A DNA stretch of 64,000 nt, taken from positions 3,575,501-3,639,500 of the forward strand of contig NZ_CP110009.1 of NCBI RefSeq assembly GCF_025947305.1, given 5' to 3'. The position numbers were made by a program, and so were the translations under genes. The notes beneath the pieces are model-generated. The model searched no databases and had not been told where the DNA came from. It saw only the letters and a list, made by a program, of their open reading frames with translations. This stretch comes from Flavobacterium sp. N3904 (GTDB lineage Bacteria > Bacteroidota > Bacteroidia > Flavobacteriales > Flavobacteriaceae). This document shows positions 1 through 9,125 of this stretch, piece by piece. The stretch's first letter is position 1; each line of letters starts with the position of its first letter.

Positions 1-277
1 TTGTGGTATTTATTCTTTTGGTATAAATTAAAGTATCATTATGGTGGTCTAAAATCAAAACTTTTTTAAATTTTACACCACCAAAAACAGTTAACTGCAC
101 TTCATCAATATTCATATTAAGACCAAAATCATCATTGATGCTTTTCATGAAATATTGGGCAAGTTTTGTTTGCACACTTGGTAGAGTAAGGGCAATGAAA
201 CATACTAACAAAAGTAATATTAGCCCCAGTAGTGTACGAAATACTATTTTTTTAATTTTTTTGATTGGTGTCCTATT
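1..277 (-). CDS. tamB: TamB-like translocation/assembly protein, N-terminal fragment
   Basis: The open frame runs off the left edge. Read on the minus strand it gives a basic start (KKIKKIVFRTLLG), one hydrophobic anchor and then LPSVQTKLAQYF, followed by VQLTVFGGVKFKKVLI. This is the usual opening of large TamB/DUF490 proteins, inner-membrane-anchored proteins that help build the outer membrane. It is divergent from tsaD. No ATG, GTG or TTG precedes the anchor in this frame: a stop lies just above 277, so the true start is unclear and may be ATC or ATT near 265. The family call is fairly good; the start is not. Confidence 0.6.
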
Positions 278-415
278 TTAATTTTTTGCAAAAAAAACAT
301 TTTGCCTGTGGAAATGACAATACCTTAAATAAAAAATCTTTAATTTTGGCATCGCTGTAAAAATACTATTTTTATAGTAATACATCAAATATAGTTCAAA
401 ATTTCATCCTTATTT

Positions 416-1438
416 ATGCAAAATTCCGAGGTTTTTATACTTGCCATCGAAAGTTCTTGCGATGATACTGCTGCCGCTGTTTTACATAACGACAATGTGT
501 TGTCTAATGTTGTTGCCAATCAGTTAATTCACAATCAATATGGTGGCGTAGTTCCTGAACTTGCTTCTAGAGCACACCAGCAAAATATTGTTCCTGTAAT
601 AGATGCAGCATTAAAAAAGGCAAATATCAAAAAAGAACAATTATCAGCAATTGCATTTACGCAAGGACCGGGACTTATGGGTTCATTATTGGTTGGAAGT
701 TCTTTTGCAAAATCTTTGGCTTTGGCTTTGAACATTCCGTTAATAGCTGTAAACCATATGCATGCCCATATTCTGGCACATTTTATTGATGAAGAAGGAT
801 TTGACAAACCTTCATTTCCTTTTTTGGCATTGACAATAAGTGGCGGACACACTCAAATAGTTCGTGTAAATGATTTTTTTGACATGCAAATTATAGGAGA
901 AACTACTGATGATGCTGTAGGAGAAGCTTTTGACAAAAGTGCCAAAATATTAGGACTTCCCTATCCCGGTGGCCCTTTGGTAGACAAACATGCACAAGTT
1001 GGGAACCCTAAAGCTTTTGCGTTTACAAAACCAAAAGTTCCTGGATTGGATTTTAGTTTCTCTGGTCTAAAAACGGCAATTTTATATTTTATTCAAAAGA
1101 AAAAAATAGAAAACCCCAATTTTGTAAATGAAAATCTAAATGATATTTGTGCTTCGATTCAGCATACTATAATTGAAATACTGATGGACAAATTAAAATT
1201 GGCGGAAAAGGAAACAGGTATCAATCAAATAGCGATTGGCGGTGGAGTTTCTGCTAATTCCGGTATTCGTAAGACATTAAAAGAAGCTGAAAATAAATAC
1301 GGATGGAAAACATTTATTCCTAAATTTGAATACACCACCGATAATGCTGCAATGATTGGAATTGTAGGTTATCAAAAATTCTTATCTGAAAAATTCGAAA
1401 CATCAACAGTTGTTTCAAAAGCACGAATACAATTTTAA
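416..1438 (+). CDS. tsaD: tRNA N6-adenosine threonylcarbamoyltransferase TsaD
   Basis: TsaD transfers the threonylcarbamoyl group to A37 of tRNAs that read ANN codons, together with TsaB and TsaE in the cytoplasm. The protein opens with ILAIESSCDDTAAAV, the family's N-terminal signature. It carries the metal-binding NHMHAH motif near residue 115, a TISGGHTQ nucleotide-binding loop, and IAIGGGVSANSGIR plus TDNAAMIG near the end. At 340 residues it has the normal length. The next gene, rsmE, begins two bases after its stop, so the two RNA-modification genes form one transcript. Confidence 0.97.
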   Translation: MQNSEVFILAIESSCDDTAAAVLHNDNVLSNVVANQLIHNQYGGVVPELASRAHQQNIVPVIDAALKKANIKKEQLSAIAFTQGPGLMGSLLVGSSFAKSLALALNIPLIAVNHMHAHILAHFIDEEGFDKPSFPFLALTISGGHTQIVRVNDFFDMQIIGETTDDAVGEAFDKSAKILGLPYPGGPLVDKHAQVGNPKAFAFTKPKVPGLDFSFSGLKTAILYFIQKKKIENPNFVNENLNDICASIQHTIIEILMDKLKLAEKETGINQIAIGGGVSANSGIRKTLKEAENKYGWKTFIPKFEYTTDNAAMIGIVGYQKFLSEKFETSTVVSKARIQF

Positions 1439-1440
1439 TT

Positions 1441-2148
1441 ATGCAATTATTTTATAACCCTACAATTACTGAAACTACCGAAAGCTTTTCTTTTGACAAA
1501 GAAGAAAGCAAACATATTATTAAGGTATTGCGCAAAAAAGATACCGATATATTATTTGTAACCAATGGACTGGGACTTCTATTCAAAACTGAAATAACAT
1601 TAGCATCCGATAGCAAATGTACCGTTCAAATTATTTCAGTTGAAAAATCAGAAACTCCAAAACACAAATTACATCTGGCTGTTGCACCCACAAAAATGAA
1701 TGATCGCTTTGAATGGTTTCTCGAAAAGGCAACTGAAATTGGTATTTATGAAATAACACCTGTATTTTGTGACCGCTCTGAGAGAAAAGTAATTAATGCC
1801 GAAAGATTTGATAAAATTATATTGTCGGCTATGAAACAATGCAATCAGTTACATCTTCCAAAATTAAATCCTGCAGTATCTTTTAAAGAATTTATAAAAC
1901 TTAAAAATGAAGGATTACAACTCATCGCTCATTGTGAAGAGACAGATAAAAAAACCTTGAAATCAATTTTGAAGCCCAACGAAAATTGCACTATACTAAT
2001 TGGCCCTGAAGGCGATTTTTCTGAAAAGGAAATTGTATTGGCCTTAGAAAATAACTACATTGCTGTATCGCTTGGCAACACAAGATTACGAACAGAAACT
2101 GCTGCAATTGTAGCTTGTCACAGTGTTGTTTTTGTAAATGAAATTTAA
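1441..2148 (+). CDS. rsmE: 16S rRNA m3U1498 methyltransferase RsmE
   Basis: RsmE methylates N3 of U1498 in 16S rRNA using SAM. At 235 residues it has a normal size. An N-terminal PUA-like part (SFDKEESKHIIKVLRKK) is followed by the SPOUT knot methyltransferase domain, with AVAPTKMNDRFEWFLEKATE in the middle and the cofactor loops LIGPEGDFSEKEI and LGNTRLRTETAAI at the end. These last two are the strongest family marks. It lies two bases behind tsaD and 25 bases before the DUF4159 gene. Confidence 0.96.
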   Translation: MQLFYNPTITETTESFSFDKEESKHIIKVLRKKDTDILFVTNGLGLLFKTEITLASDSKCTVQIISVEKSETPKHKLHLAVAPTKMNDRFEWFLEKATEIGIYEITPVFCDRSERKVINAERFDKIILSAMKQCNQLHLPKLNPAVSFKEFIKLKNEGLQLIAHCEETDKKTLKSILKPNENCTILIGPEGDFSEKEIVLALENNYIAVSLGNTRLRTETAAIVACHSVVFVNEI

Positions 2149-2173
2149 GTTTTAATTACGCTAAAACGCTTCG

Positions 2174-2812
2174 ATGAAAAAAGTATGTTTATTTTTATTT
2201 TTAGTTTCATTCTCTTGTTTTGCTCAGGAAATTGCTCTTGTAAAATATAGTGGCGGTGGAGATTGGTATGCAAATCCAACTTCATTACCCAATTTAATAA
2301 AATATTGCAATGCCACTATCAACACAAAAATAAACCCTAAGCCAAGAACTGTAGAGCCTAGTAGTCCAGATTTACTATCGTATCCTTTTGTACACATGAC
2401 AGGTCATGGAAATGTAGTCTTTAGCGAAGAAGATCTAAAAAACCTTAGAAATTACTTATTGGCAGGCGGCTTTCTTCATATTGATGATAACTATGGAATG
2501 GATCAATATATTCGAAAAGAAATTAAAAAAATATTCCCAAACAATGACTTAGTTGAGATTCCCGCCTCTCACCCAATTTTCCAGAAACCATTTCCTTTCC
2601 CTAATGGATTACCCAAGATTCATGAACATGATGGCAAAAGACCACAAGCATTTGGAATATTTATTGAAAATAAATTAGTGCTGTTATACACTTTCGAATG
2701 CGATTTGGGCGATGGTTGGGAAGATCCCGAAGTCCACAATGATCCTATTGATGTTCGTGAAAAAGCATTAAAGATGGGAGCTAATATCATTAACTATATC
2801 TTCACTAATTAG
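2174..2812 (+). CDS. DUF4159 exported protein
   Basis: This is a 212-residue protein with a clear signal peptide (KKVCLFLFLVSFSCFAQ, cleavage probably after residue 18). The mature part contains YPFVHMTGHGNV, the glycine-rich AGGFLHIDDNYGMD and a conserved HPIF. These fit DUF4159, a family of secreted or periplasmic proteins with an overall fold like class I glutamine amidotransferases; its activity is not known to me. It follows rsmE by 25 bases and probably ends this operon. The family call is good; the function is open. Confidence 0.85.
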   Translation: MKKVCLFLFLVSFSCFAQEIALVKYSGGGDWYANPTSLPNLIKYCNATINTKINPKPRTVEPSSPDLLSYPFVHMTGHGNVVFSEEDLKNLRNYLLAGGFLHIDDNYGMDQYIRKEIKKIFPNNDLVEIPASHPIFQKPFPFPNGLPKIHEHDGKRPQAFGIFIENKLVLLYTFECDLGDGWEDPEVHNDPIDVREKALKMGANIINYIFTN

Positions 2813-3129
2813 TTATTAAAAGTTTTAAAAAATCATAATTTACTTTATTTCAAGAAATTATGTTAGTAAAACATTTAATTTGTAAAATTTAGCACTCCTT
2901 ACCTTACATTATTTTTAAGTGAAACGCAAACAAACAAGTTTAATTTAATTGTTAATAAGATTTTTACTACGTAAAATTACCCAAATTACTCTTGTCCAAG
3001 TCAATAAAACCGTTCTTTTTGAATAATTAGTATAATATCTGTTAAAAAACATTGTTGTTTTAACATTTTTGTTATAAAATTGTAAAATAATTAACCAAAC
3101 AAACTTTTTTATAACAAACTATTATTACT
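2813..3129. other. AT-rich intergenic region upstream of the M43 protease
   Basis: No coding frame is apparent in this 317-bp stretch. It is very A+T-rich and has several short inverted T/A tracts, so it probably holds the end of the tsaD operon and the promoter of the metalloprotease. I could not find a clean TTTG/TAnnTTTG pair here. Confidence 0.4.
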
Positions 3130-4083
3130 ATGAAAAAATTAATTTTATCAGCGTTAGCATTCACAATGCTTTTTTCTTGTCAAAACGACCAAAACGAAGG
3201 TTCAGATGTTACAAATGCAAATGCAGTTACACAACGAAAATGTGCAACACAAGATGTTCTTGAAGCCCAATTAAAAGCAGATCCAACATTAGCAATCAGA
3301 ATGAACGAAATCGAAGCTTTTACACAAAAAGCTATTTTAACAAAACGCTTAGTAAATGGAAAAATAGAAATTCCTGTGGTTGTAAATGTTTTATACAGAA
3401 CAACTGCCGAAAATATTTCAGCTGCTCAGATTCAATCACAAATTGATGTTTTAAACAAAGATTTCAATGCATTAAACTCGGATTTTAATTCTGTTCCAGC
3501 TCTATTTGCTGGTGTGAAGGCAAATGTAGGTATTACATTTGTGTTGGATCAAGTTATTAGAAAATCGACTACCAAGACATCTTGGGGAACTACTGACGCA
3601 ATGAAAAAAACAAGTAAAGGCGGCCTCGCACCAACATCTCCAACTACAAAACTTAACTTATGGGTTTGTACAATTGGTGGCGGTATATTAGGCTATGCAC
3701 AATTCCCTGGAGGTTCTTCTGCAACTGATGGAGTTGCAATTGATTCAAAATATTTTGGATTATCTGGCTCTGCAAATGCACCATACAACCTAGGCAGAAC
3801 TGCAACACATGAAGTTGGGCACTGGATGAATTTAAGACACATTTGGGGAGATGCAAATTGTGGTAGTGATTTAGTATCTGATACACCTACTCATAATGAC
3901 GCTAATTATGGGGTTCCAGTATATCCGCATTATAGCACTTGTACAGGAACTCCTGTTGAAATGACTATGAATTATATGGATTATACAGATGATAACGCGA
4001 TGTATATGTTCTCCACAGGACAAAAAAGCAGAATATCAGCCATATTTTTGTCTGGAGGATCAAGAGCATCATTTAGATTGTAA
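3130..4083 (+). CDS. Exported M43-type zinc metalloprotease (cytophagalysin/pappalysin-like lipoprotein)
   Basis: This 317-residue protein starts with a lipoprotein signal (ALAFTMLFSC, lipid attachment at the Cys near residue 17). The zinc site is HEVGHWMNLRH near residue 227, a metzincin HExxHxxxxxH motif, and the Met-turn is TMNYMDYTDD further on. That order, with paired Cys residues (ANCGSD and STCTG), fits family M43 endopeptidases. It most likely cuts external proteins at the cell surface. Position eight of the zinc motif is Asn where most metzincins have Gly. It stands alone and is followed by a strong terminator. Confidence 0.9.
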   Translation: MKKLILSALAFTMLFSCQNDQNEGSDVTNANAVTQRKCATQDVLEAQLKADPTLAIRMNEIEAFTQKAILTKRLVNGKIEIPVVVNVLYRTTAENISAAQIQSQIDVLNKDFNALNSDFNSVPALFAGVKANVGITFVLDQVIRKSTTKTSWGTTDAMKKTSKGGLAPTSPTTKLNLWVCTIGGGILGYAQFPGGSSATDGVAIDSKYFGLSGSANAPYNLGRTATHEVGHWMNLRHIWGDANCGSDLVSDTPTHNDANYGVPVYPHYSTCTGTPVEMTMNYMDYTDDNAMYMFSTGQKSRISAIFLSGGSRASFRL

Positions 4084-4105
4084 TTTTTTTTGACATTAGA
4101 ATTTA

Positions 4106-4134
4106 AAACTCGCTACTTATTAGCGAGTTTTTTT
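4106..4134 (+). terminator. Rho-independent terminator after the metalloprotease
   Basis: A perfect 10-bp stem (arms 4106-4115 and 4121-4130, containing ACTCGCTA) encloses a 5-base loop and runs into a T tract. Confidence 0.9.
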
Positions 4135-4158
4135 ATCTTTATAACTTAATTTAAAGAT

Positions 4159-5250
4159 ATGATTTCTTCAAGAATTTTAGCAAATGGAATATTAAGAGCA
4201 ATTGCAACCATTGTAATTATTTGTTTAATTCTATTTTTTTTATACCAAATTCAATCTGTATTAATTTACCTTTTGGTTTCGTTAATTCTAACCTTAATTG
4301 GAACTCCTATATTGGTTTTTCTAAAAAGGAGATTAAAATTTAAACATACCTTTGCCACTATTACCACTCTGGTAATTTACATTTTAATAATATCAGGTTT
4401 TATAATGATGTTTATTCCATTAGTCATTTCTCAAGGGCAAAATTTATCACTATTGAATACCGTGAAAATTGAAGAAAATAGCTTAAAACTTATCAATCAA
4501 ATAGGAGCTTTCCTGGAAAGCCATCATATTGATTCCTCAAAAATATTGAGTTCGTCAAACTTAAGCTCCAAAATAAATTTTAACATATTGCCCAACTTTT
4601 TAAATTCAATATTAGGAACAATCAGTAATTTTGGAATGGGATTGGGTTCTGTATTATTCATTACCTTTTTCTTTCTAAAAGATAGAGAAATGTTTTTGAA
4701 TGGAGCCAAATTATTAATTCCTGATACCCACGAAGAAAAAATATTAAACTCTTTAGAAAAAATCAACCACTTACTTTCTAGGTATTTTATTGGTTTACTG
4801 CTGCAATTATTTATCGTATTTATTTTATATACTGTTGTCTTGTTTATATTTGGCATCCCAAATATTTTAGTAATTGCTTTTTTGTGCGCAGTTTTAAATA
4901 TTATTCCATATATAGGCCCCTTAATTGCTTCTATATTAGCAGCACTATTAACAATGTTAAGCAATTTGGGAAATGACTTTCAATCTGAAATAATACCAAC
5001 AACAATATATGTTTTAATTGGATTTTGGATCGTACAAGTAATTGATAATAACGTATCACAACCCGTTATATTTTCAAAAAGTGTTAGTTCGCATCCGCTA
5101 GAAATATTTCTAGTCATCTTAATAGCAGGATTTTTATTTGGAATATTAGGGATGATAATTGCAGTTCCTTTGTACACTATTATAAAAGTAATTTGCAAAG
5201 AATTTTTTCCTGAAAATAAGTTTATTCAACTCATAACTAAAAACATCTAA
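4159..5250 (+). CDS. AI-2E family transporter (permease)
   Basis: This 363-residue membrane protein has about seven to eight hydrophobic segments: a pair at the N-terminus, then a soluble stretch of about 100 residues, then the remaining helices. The late segment with NIIPYIGPLIASILAAL is the signature of the AI-2E/PerM family (PF01594). Members have been linked to autoinducer-2 export, Na+/H+ antiport and other roles, so the substrate is not known here. The methyltransferase gene follows one base after its stop, so the two are co-transcribed. Confidence 0.92.
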   Translation: MISSRILANGILRAIATIVIICLILFFLYQIQSVLIYLLVSLILTLIGTPILVFLKRRLKFKHTFATITTLVIYILIISGFIMMFIPLVISQGQNLSLLNTVKIEENSLKLINQIGAFLESHHIDSSKILSSSNLSSKINFNILPNFLNSILGTISNFGMGLGSVLFITFFFLKDREMFLNGAKLLIPDTHEEKILNSLEKINHLLSRYFIGLLLQLFIVFILYTVVLFIFGIPNILVIAFLCAVLNIIPYIGPLIASILAALLTMLSNLGNDFQSEIIPTTIYVLIGFWIVQVIDNNVSQPVIFSKSVSSHPLEIFLVILIAGFLFGILGMIIAVPLYTIIKVICKEFFPENKFIQLITKNI

Positions 5251-5251
5251 A

Positions 5252-6433
5252 TTGAATTTTGACCTAATAAATCCTGAAATACAGGAATTTATCAATTTAA
5301 ATATTGGTGAGAATATCTCTAAATTGGCACTTCAAAAGAATCCATTTCCTATTGTTGAATGGGTTTCTATTTTAAATCAAATTTCCGCAAAAACAAAAGC
5401 CAAAGACAAATTGCCAACTTGGTTTGCAACTCAAAATATTATTTATCCAAGTAAAATATCTGTAGAACAAACCTCTTCAGAAAAAACGGCAATTTATAAG
5501 GCTTCAATTGTTTCAGGCGAAAACCTAATAGATTTAACCGGAGGATTTGGTGTAGATGATTACTTTTTTTCGTTAAAAGTCAAAAATATAATCCATTGTG
5601 AAATCAATATAGAATTATCAAATATTGTAAAGCATAATTTTAAGCAATTAAGTGCAAATAATATCACTTGTTATGCAGAAGATAGTTTTGAAACGCTATC
5701 CAATTTAAAAACAAAATGGGATTGGATTTACATTGATCCTTCAAGGAGAAATGACACCAAAGGCAAAGTCTTTATGCTCAAAGATTGTTTGCCAAATGTA
5801 CCCGAGAATCTTGATTTTTATTTCAAAAAAACAAATTCAATACTAATAAAGACAGCTCCGATTCTTGATATTTCTGCAGGAATTACTGAATTAAAACATA
5901 TAAAATCAATACACCTTGTAGCAGTTGAAAATGAAGTTAAAGAATTATTATGGGAATTAAGAAAAGACTATACCGAAACCATAACAATTAAAACTATTAA
6001 TATTGCAAAAGAGAAAAAAGAAGTTTTTGATTTTAAAATAAATAAGGTTACAAAAACTCCATCTTATAGCTTACCGCAAAGATTTATATACGAACCCAAT
6101 AGCGCCATAATGAAATCGGGAGGTTTTGATGAAGTCGCGCTCTTCTATGATTTAAATAAACTCCATAAGCATTCTCATTTATATACTTCTGATGAACATA
6201 TGACATTCCCAGGAAGAATTTTTGAAATCGAAAAATCATTTTTGTATCATAAAAACGAAATGAAACTTTACCTAGAAAATAAAAAAGCAAATATCACAAC
6301 CAGAAATTTTCCAGAAAGCGTTGAAAACATAAGAAAAAAATGGAAAATTAAAGAAGGAGGTAATTTGTATTGTTTTTTTACAACCGATGTAAATAATAAT
6401 AAAATTGTTTTAATTTGCACCAAAATAAAATAA
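5252..6433 (+). CDS. Class I SAM-dependent methyltransferase with THUMP-like C-terminal domain
   Basis: The 393-residue protein has a SAM-binding motif I (LIDLTGGFGVDDYFFS, near residue 93) and a catalytic-type DWIYIDPSRR near residue 163. A C-terminal domain around residues 300-390 (FPESVENIRKKWKIKEGG) matches the THUMP-like region of this Bacteroidetes family. It probably modifies RNA, but the target is unknown. The start is TTG one base after the AI-2E stop; no ATG fits better, and the sequence from residue 1 looks like real protein. It is translationally coupled to the permease. Confidence 0.87.
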   Translation: MNFDLINPEIQEFINLNIGENISKLALQKNPFPIVEWVSILNQISAKTKAKDKLPTWFATQNIIYPSKISVEQTSSEKTAIYKASIVSGENLIDLTGGFGVDDYFFSLKVKNIIHCEINIELSNIVKHNFKQLSANNITCYAEDSFETLSNLKTKWDWIYIDPSRRNDTKGKVFMLKDCLPNVPENLDFYFKKTNSILIKTAPILDISAGITELKHIKSIHLVAVENEVKELLWELRKDYTETITIKTINIAKEKKEVFDFKINKVTKTPSYSLPQRFIYEPNSAIMKSGGFDEVALFYDLNKLHKHSHLYTSDEHMTFPGRIFEIEKSFLYHKNEMKLYLENKKANITTRNFPESVENIRKKWKIKEGGNLYCFFTTDVNNNKIVLICTKIK

Positions 6434-6435
6434 TA

Positions 6436-7002
6436 ATGAAATACGTACTTACTGTAACTATTAGCTTTTTAAGCTTCGTTCTTTTTGCTCAAAAACCATG
6501 TGAATATGCAGCCAATGTCACAGATTCTATTGGTACCTATAAAGTAACCAAAGAATATTTAATAACAGAGAAAATATTTGGAGGTAATGCAAATTACATT
6601 TTCTATTCTTTAGCATTAACAGATGGAATACCAACGTTAAATGTGCAACTTATTCAAAAAAGCAAAGATTTCATAAAAGCAAATTGCTTTGATAAAGATT
6701 CCAAATTATATCTACAACTTCAAAATGGAAAAATTGTTACTCTTGTACATATCGATCAGGAAAGTTGTGGTACAATGATTCGAGACGATAAAGGATATGA
6801 CAACAGAGTCAAATCGGGGATTTTTATGTTTATGAAAGATAATTATGAAGATTTAAAAACATCTCCTGTTTCTTTGATGAGAATCAAATACTTGACTGAT
6901 ACTGAAGATTATGTTTTCAAAAAAGAATTCACATCAGAACTGGATGGAAAAATTTATAAGCCTGAAAACTATTTTATAGATAACATACGTTGCATAGAAT
7001 AA
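6436..7002 (+). CDS. Exported protein of unknown function
   Basis: I do not recognise a family. The 188-residue product has a signal peptide (MKYVLTVTISFLSFVLFAQ) and a mature part with four cysteines (two near the start and middle, one in ESCGTM and one at the end in IRCIE), which suggests a disulfide-bonded periplasmic protein. The ATG at 6436 is preferred over a frame extension to 6415 because it puts the signal peptide at the very start. It begins two bases after the methyltransferase stop and so is probably the third gene of that operon. Confidence 0.75.
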   Translation: MKYVLTVTISFLSFVLFAQKPCEYAANVTDSIGTYKVTKEYLITEKIFGGNANYIFYSLALTDGIPTLNVQLIQKSKDFIKANCFDKDSKLYLQLQNGKIVTLVHIDQESCGTMIRDDKGYDNRVKSGIFMFMKDNYEDLKTSPVSLMRIKYLTDTEDYVFKKEFTSELDGKIYKPENYFIDNIRCIE

Positions 7003-7064
7003 AATATTATATGCAAAAAAAAAACATTTTCAAAACAGGAGTAAATCCAATTGAAAAATTTTTT

Positions 7065-7244
7065 TTATGCTAAATATTTTTTTTCTTCATCATCATTTTT
7101 CTCTAAACTAATGACGTAGTTTTTTACATTTCTAACAACAAGAGGAACTAATAAACCAACAATCACTACTTCTACGAACGTGATACCAGATTTATTTTCT
7201 GGACCAATACACTTAAAAAAACTATTTTGTAATATTCTTTTCAT
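7065..7244 (-). CDS. Small single-pass membrane protein
   Basis: This is a short 59-residue frame starting MKRILQNSFFKC. It has one hydrophobic segment (TFVEVVIVGLLVPLVVRNV) and a charged tail rich in Asp, Glu and Lys. The hydrophobic segment is amphipathically clean and the N-terminus looks natural, so I take it as real; an upstream in-frame ATG at 7292 gives an unlikely leader. No family or function is recognised. It sits convergent to the preceding exported-protein gene. Confidence 0.5.
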   Translation of the reverse strand: MKRILQNSFFKCIGPENKSGITFVEVVIVGLLVPLVVRNVKNYVISLEKNDDEEKKYLA

Positions 7245-7292
7245 ACAAAGACACAAGGTGTTATAAAAATGACATTTTACATTCCAAATCAA

Positions 7293-7617
7293 TATTTAGA
7301 ATTATGTCGATTTAATATTAATTTGAATCAAAAATTTAAATTTACTAAAAAAGCACAAATCACTGTTTTTAAATGATTTGCGGCGCGAAAGTAATTATAT
7401 AATTCAATTAAAACACAAAATAATCGATGAAATACACAATAAATTAATATAAATAAATATTTTCTTTCAAAAAACGCAACAATCAAGTTATTAAGAACTT
7501 ACAAATTGATTTATAATTTGAAAACAAAAGGAAGGAATTATGGAATAAGGTTGAACGCTCAAGGATCTAATAATGATTGAATAAAAAAAAGCAAACCTAT
7601 TTTTTGGAAATAAAAAT
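7293..7617. other. AT-rich gap between two minus-strand genes
   Basis: No gene is visible. An imperfect inverted repeat of the form CAAATCA ... TGATTTG lies around 7356-7382, next to a short GC-rich spot. It may be part of the control region of the small membrane protein. Confidence 0.3.
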
Positions 7618-8271
7618 TCAATTACATTCCCATCTAAAATTGGAAACTTTATCATTTAAAGCTTCTTTTAAATTATAATGCCACCATTCCGAATCAAAAG
7701 AATTGAATTTTTCTTTGATCATAATTCTTTTAAGTAGCTCTCTATTTTCAATTATTTCATGAGAAAATTTAAAATAATCATGACTTGCTTCAACTCCAAA
7801 AAAGTCAAAAGGAGTGCCCATATCCAATTCTTTTCCTTCAAAATTGACTAAAGTAATATCTACAGCTCCTCCTCTATTATGAATCGAACCTTTGCTAGGA
7901 TTTGCAACATACTTTGGATTTGAAACAATTTCCCACATTCGTTTTTGAATATCTAAAGGTCTGTAGCAATCGAAAATTTTAATTTTCAACCCTTTTTTTT
8001 GAAATCTATTGTTGGCGTCTATAAGCGCTTTTACAGTTTTGTATCGCAAATAGCATTCGGCACAATCGTACACTTTAGATTTCAAAAAATTATCAACGGT
8101 AGCATATTTCATATCATATACAAAATCGTCGCTGTAATCTTTTAGATTAACAAAAGTAGTATCATTCAGAGGAGGTAATGATTTTGTCTGCTTTTTATCA
8201 TTCTGCGAATAACCATTAACAAATTGCAAAAGGAAAAAGAAAAATAACAATGGTCTAAAAGGGAAAATCAT
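7618..8271 (-). CDS. ddpX: D-alanyl-D-alanine dipeptidase, VanX/DdpX type (M15D), exported
   Basis: The enzyme splits D-Ala-D-Ala and so belongs to peptidoglycan recycling. It is 217 residues long with a signal peptide ending near VNGYSQ. The zinc-site motif SIHNRGGAVD (His and Asp ligands) and the late EWWHY (catalytic Glu, third ligand His) are those of M15D. FDCYRPLDIQKRMW is the conserved YRP segment with the arginine that helps bind the substrate. No vanA or vanH partner is near, so this is a housekeeping periplasmic enzyme, not a glycopeptide-resistance cluster. Confidence 0.92.
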   Translation of the reverse strand: MIFPFRPLLFFFFLLQFVNGYSQNDKKQTKSLPPLNDTTFVNLKDYSDDFVYDMKYATVDNFLKSKVYDCAECYLRYKTVKALIDANNRFQKKGLKIKIFDCYRPLDIQKRMWEIVSNPKYVANPSKGSIHNRGGAVDITLVNFEGKELDMGTPFDFFGVEASHDYFKFSHEIIENRELLKRIMIKEKFNSFDSEWWHYNLKEALNDKVSNFRWECN

Positions 8272-8366
8272 AAGAATTAAATTTCCATAAAAATAAGAAA
8301 ATTTAAAAAGTAAATAGGAAAGTATTTAAAACAAAAAAACGATACTAGAAATAGTATCGTTTTAAG

Positions 8367-8440
<74 letters not shown>

Positions 8441-8461
8441 ATTGCTCTTGAATATAATTTG

Positions 8462-8536
8462 TCGGGGTGGCAGGATTCGAACCTGCGGCCTCCTGCTCCC
8501 AAAGCAGGCGCGATAACCGAGCTACGCTACACCCCG
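8462..8536 (-). tRNA. tRNA-Pro (TGG)
   Basis: Acceptor arms CGGGGTG and CACCCCG pair fully. The anticodon stem-loop CCTGC-TTTGGGA-GCAGG gives anticodon TGG, and the T loop is GGTTCGAATCC. It sits 21 bases upstream of the Arg tRNA in the same direction, so they are likely cut from one precursor. Confidence 0.97.
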
Positions 8537-8614
8537 AATTCAATAAATATTTATTTTATGAAATACCAACCGATATTTAAGTTTTGCTAAAACTCTTAAC
8601 ATAAAAAAAATAAG

Positions 8615-8698
8615 CGGAGAGACAGGGACTCGAACCCTGGCACCGATCACTCGATGACAGTTTAGCAAACTGCTCCATTACCACTCTGGCACCTCTCC
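8615..8698 (-). tRNA. tRNA-Ser (GCT)
   Basis: This is an 84-nt class II tRNA with a long variable arm. Acceptor arms are GGAGAGG and TCTCTCC, the anticodon loop is TTGCTAA (anticodon GCT, reading AGC and AGU) and the T loop is GGTTCGAGTCC. It is the first gene of the three-tRNA minus-strand cluster. Confidence 0.96.
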
Positions 8699-9070
8699 AA
8701 AACCTCAGGAAACGTGTCCTGTTTTGCGGTTGCAAATTTAAGACATGTTTACGTTTCTCACAACTATTTTGGTTCTTTTTTTAAATATTTTTTACTGTTT
8801 TATTAAAAAGACCTTACAATCAAACATATAGATACGACTACCGAAAATAACAAAGATGCTCTTTTTATCCAAAAACAATAGTAAAGTAAGATTTAAACCG
8901 AAATGAATTGTTGAACAAATTTTATTTGATTAATAACTTTGCTTTGAAATATATTTCGATATTACTGAAAAAGTAATCCTCATTCAATATTAAAAAATTA
9001 TCGATTTAGTCGAATTTTTAATATAAAATACGAATTTGTTAATAATATACTATTTTTAGTTGCATTAAAA
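8699..9070. other. Intergenic region with an inverted repeat
   Basis: No gene is visible between the Ser tRNA and the thiolase promoter. A short CAGGA/TCCTG hairpin lies just before the tRNA. A 38-bp inverted repeat at 8987-9024 has perfect 10-bp outer arms (ATATTAAAAA and TTTTTAATAT) and an inner CGA/TCG pair. Confidence 0.4.
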
Positions 9071-9100
9071 TTTGAATTCGTTGAAAAAAGTTTAAATTTG
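9071..9100 (+). promoter_or_regulatory. Bacteroidetes-type promoter of the thiolase gene
   Basis: TTTG at 9071-9074 and TAAATTTG at 9093-9100 are separated by 18 bp. This is the canonical -33/-7 pair. The ATG follows 25 bases on. Confidence 0.7.
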
Positions 9101-9125
9101 CTTTATAAATCAACATATAGTAAAC

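Noticed and set aside
7618..8271. A vancomycin-resistance gene
   Set aside because: The VanX-type dipeptidase has an export signal and no vanH or vanA partners, so it is a cell-wall recycling enzyme.
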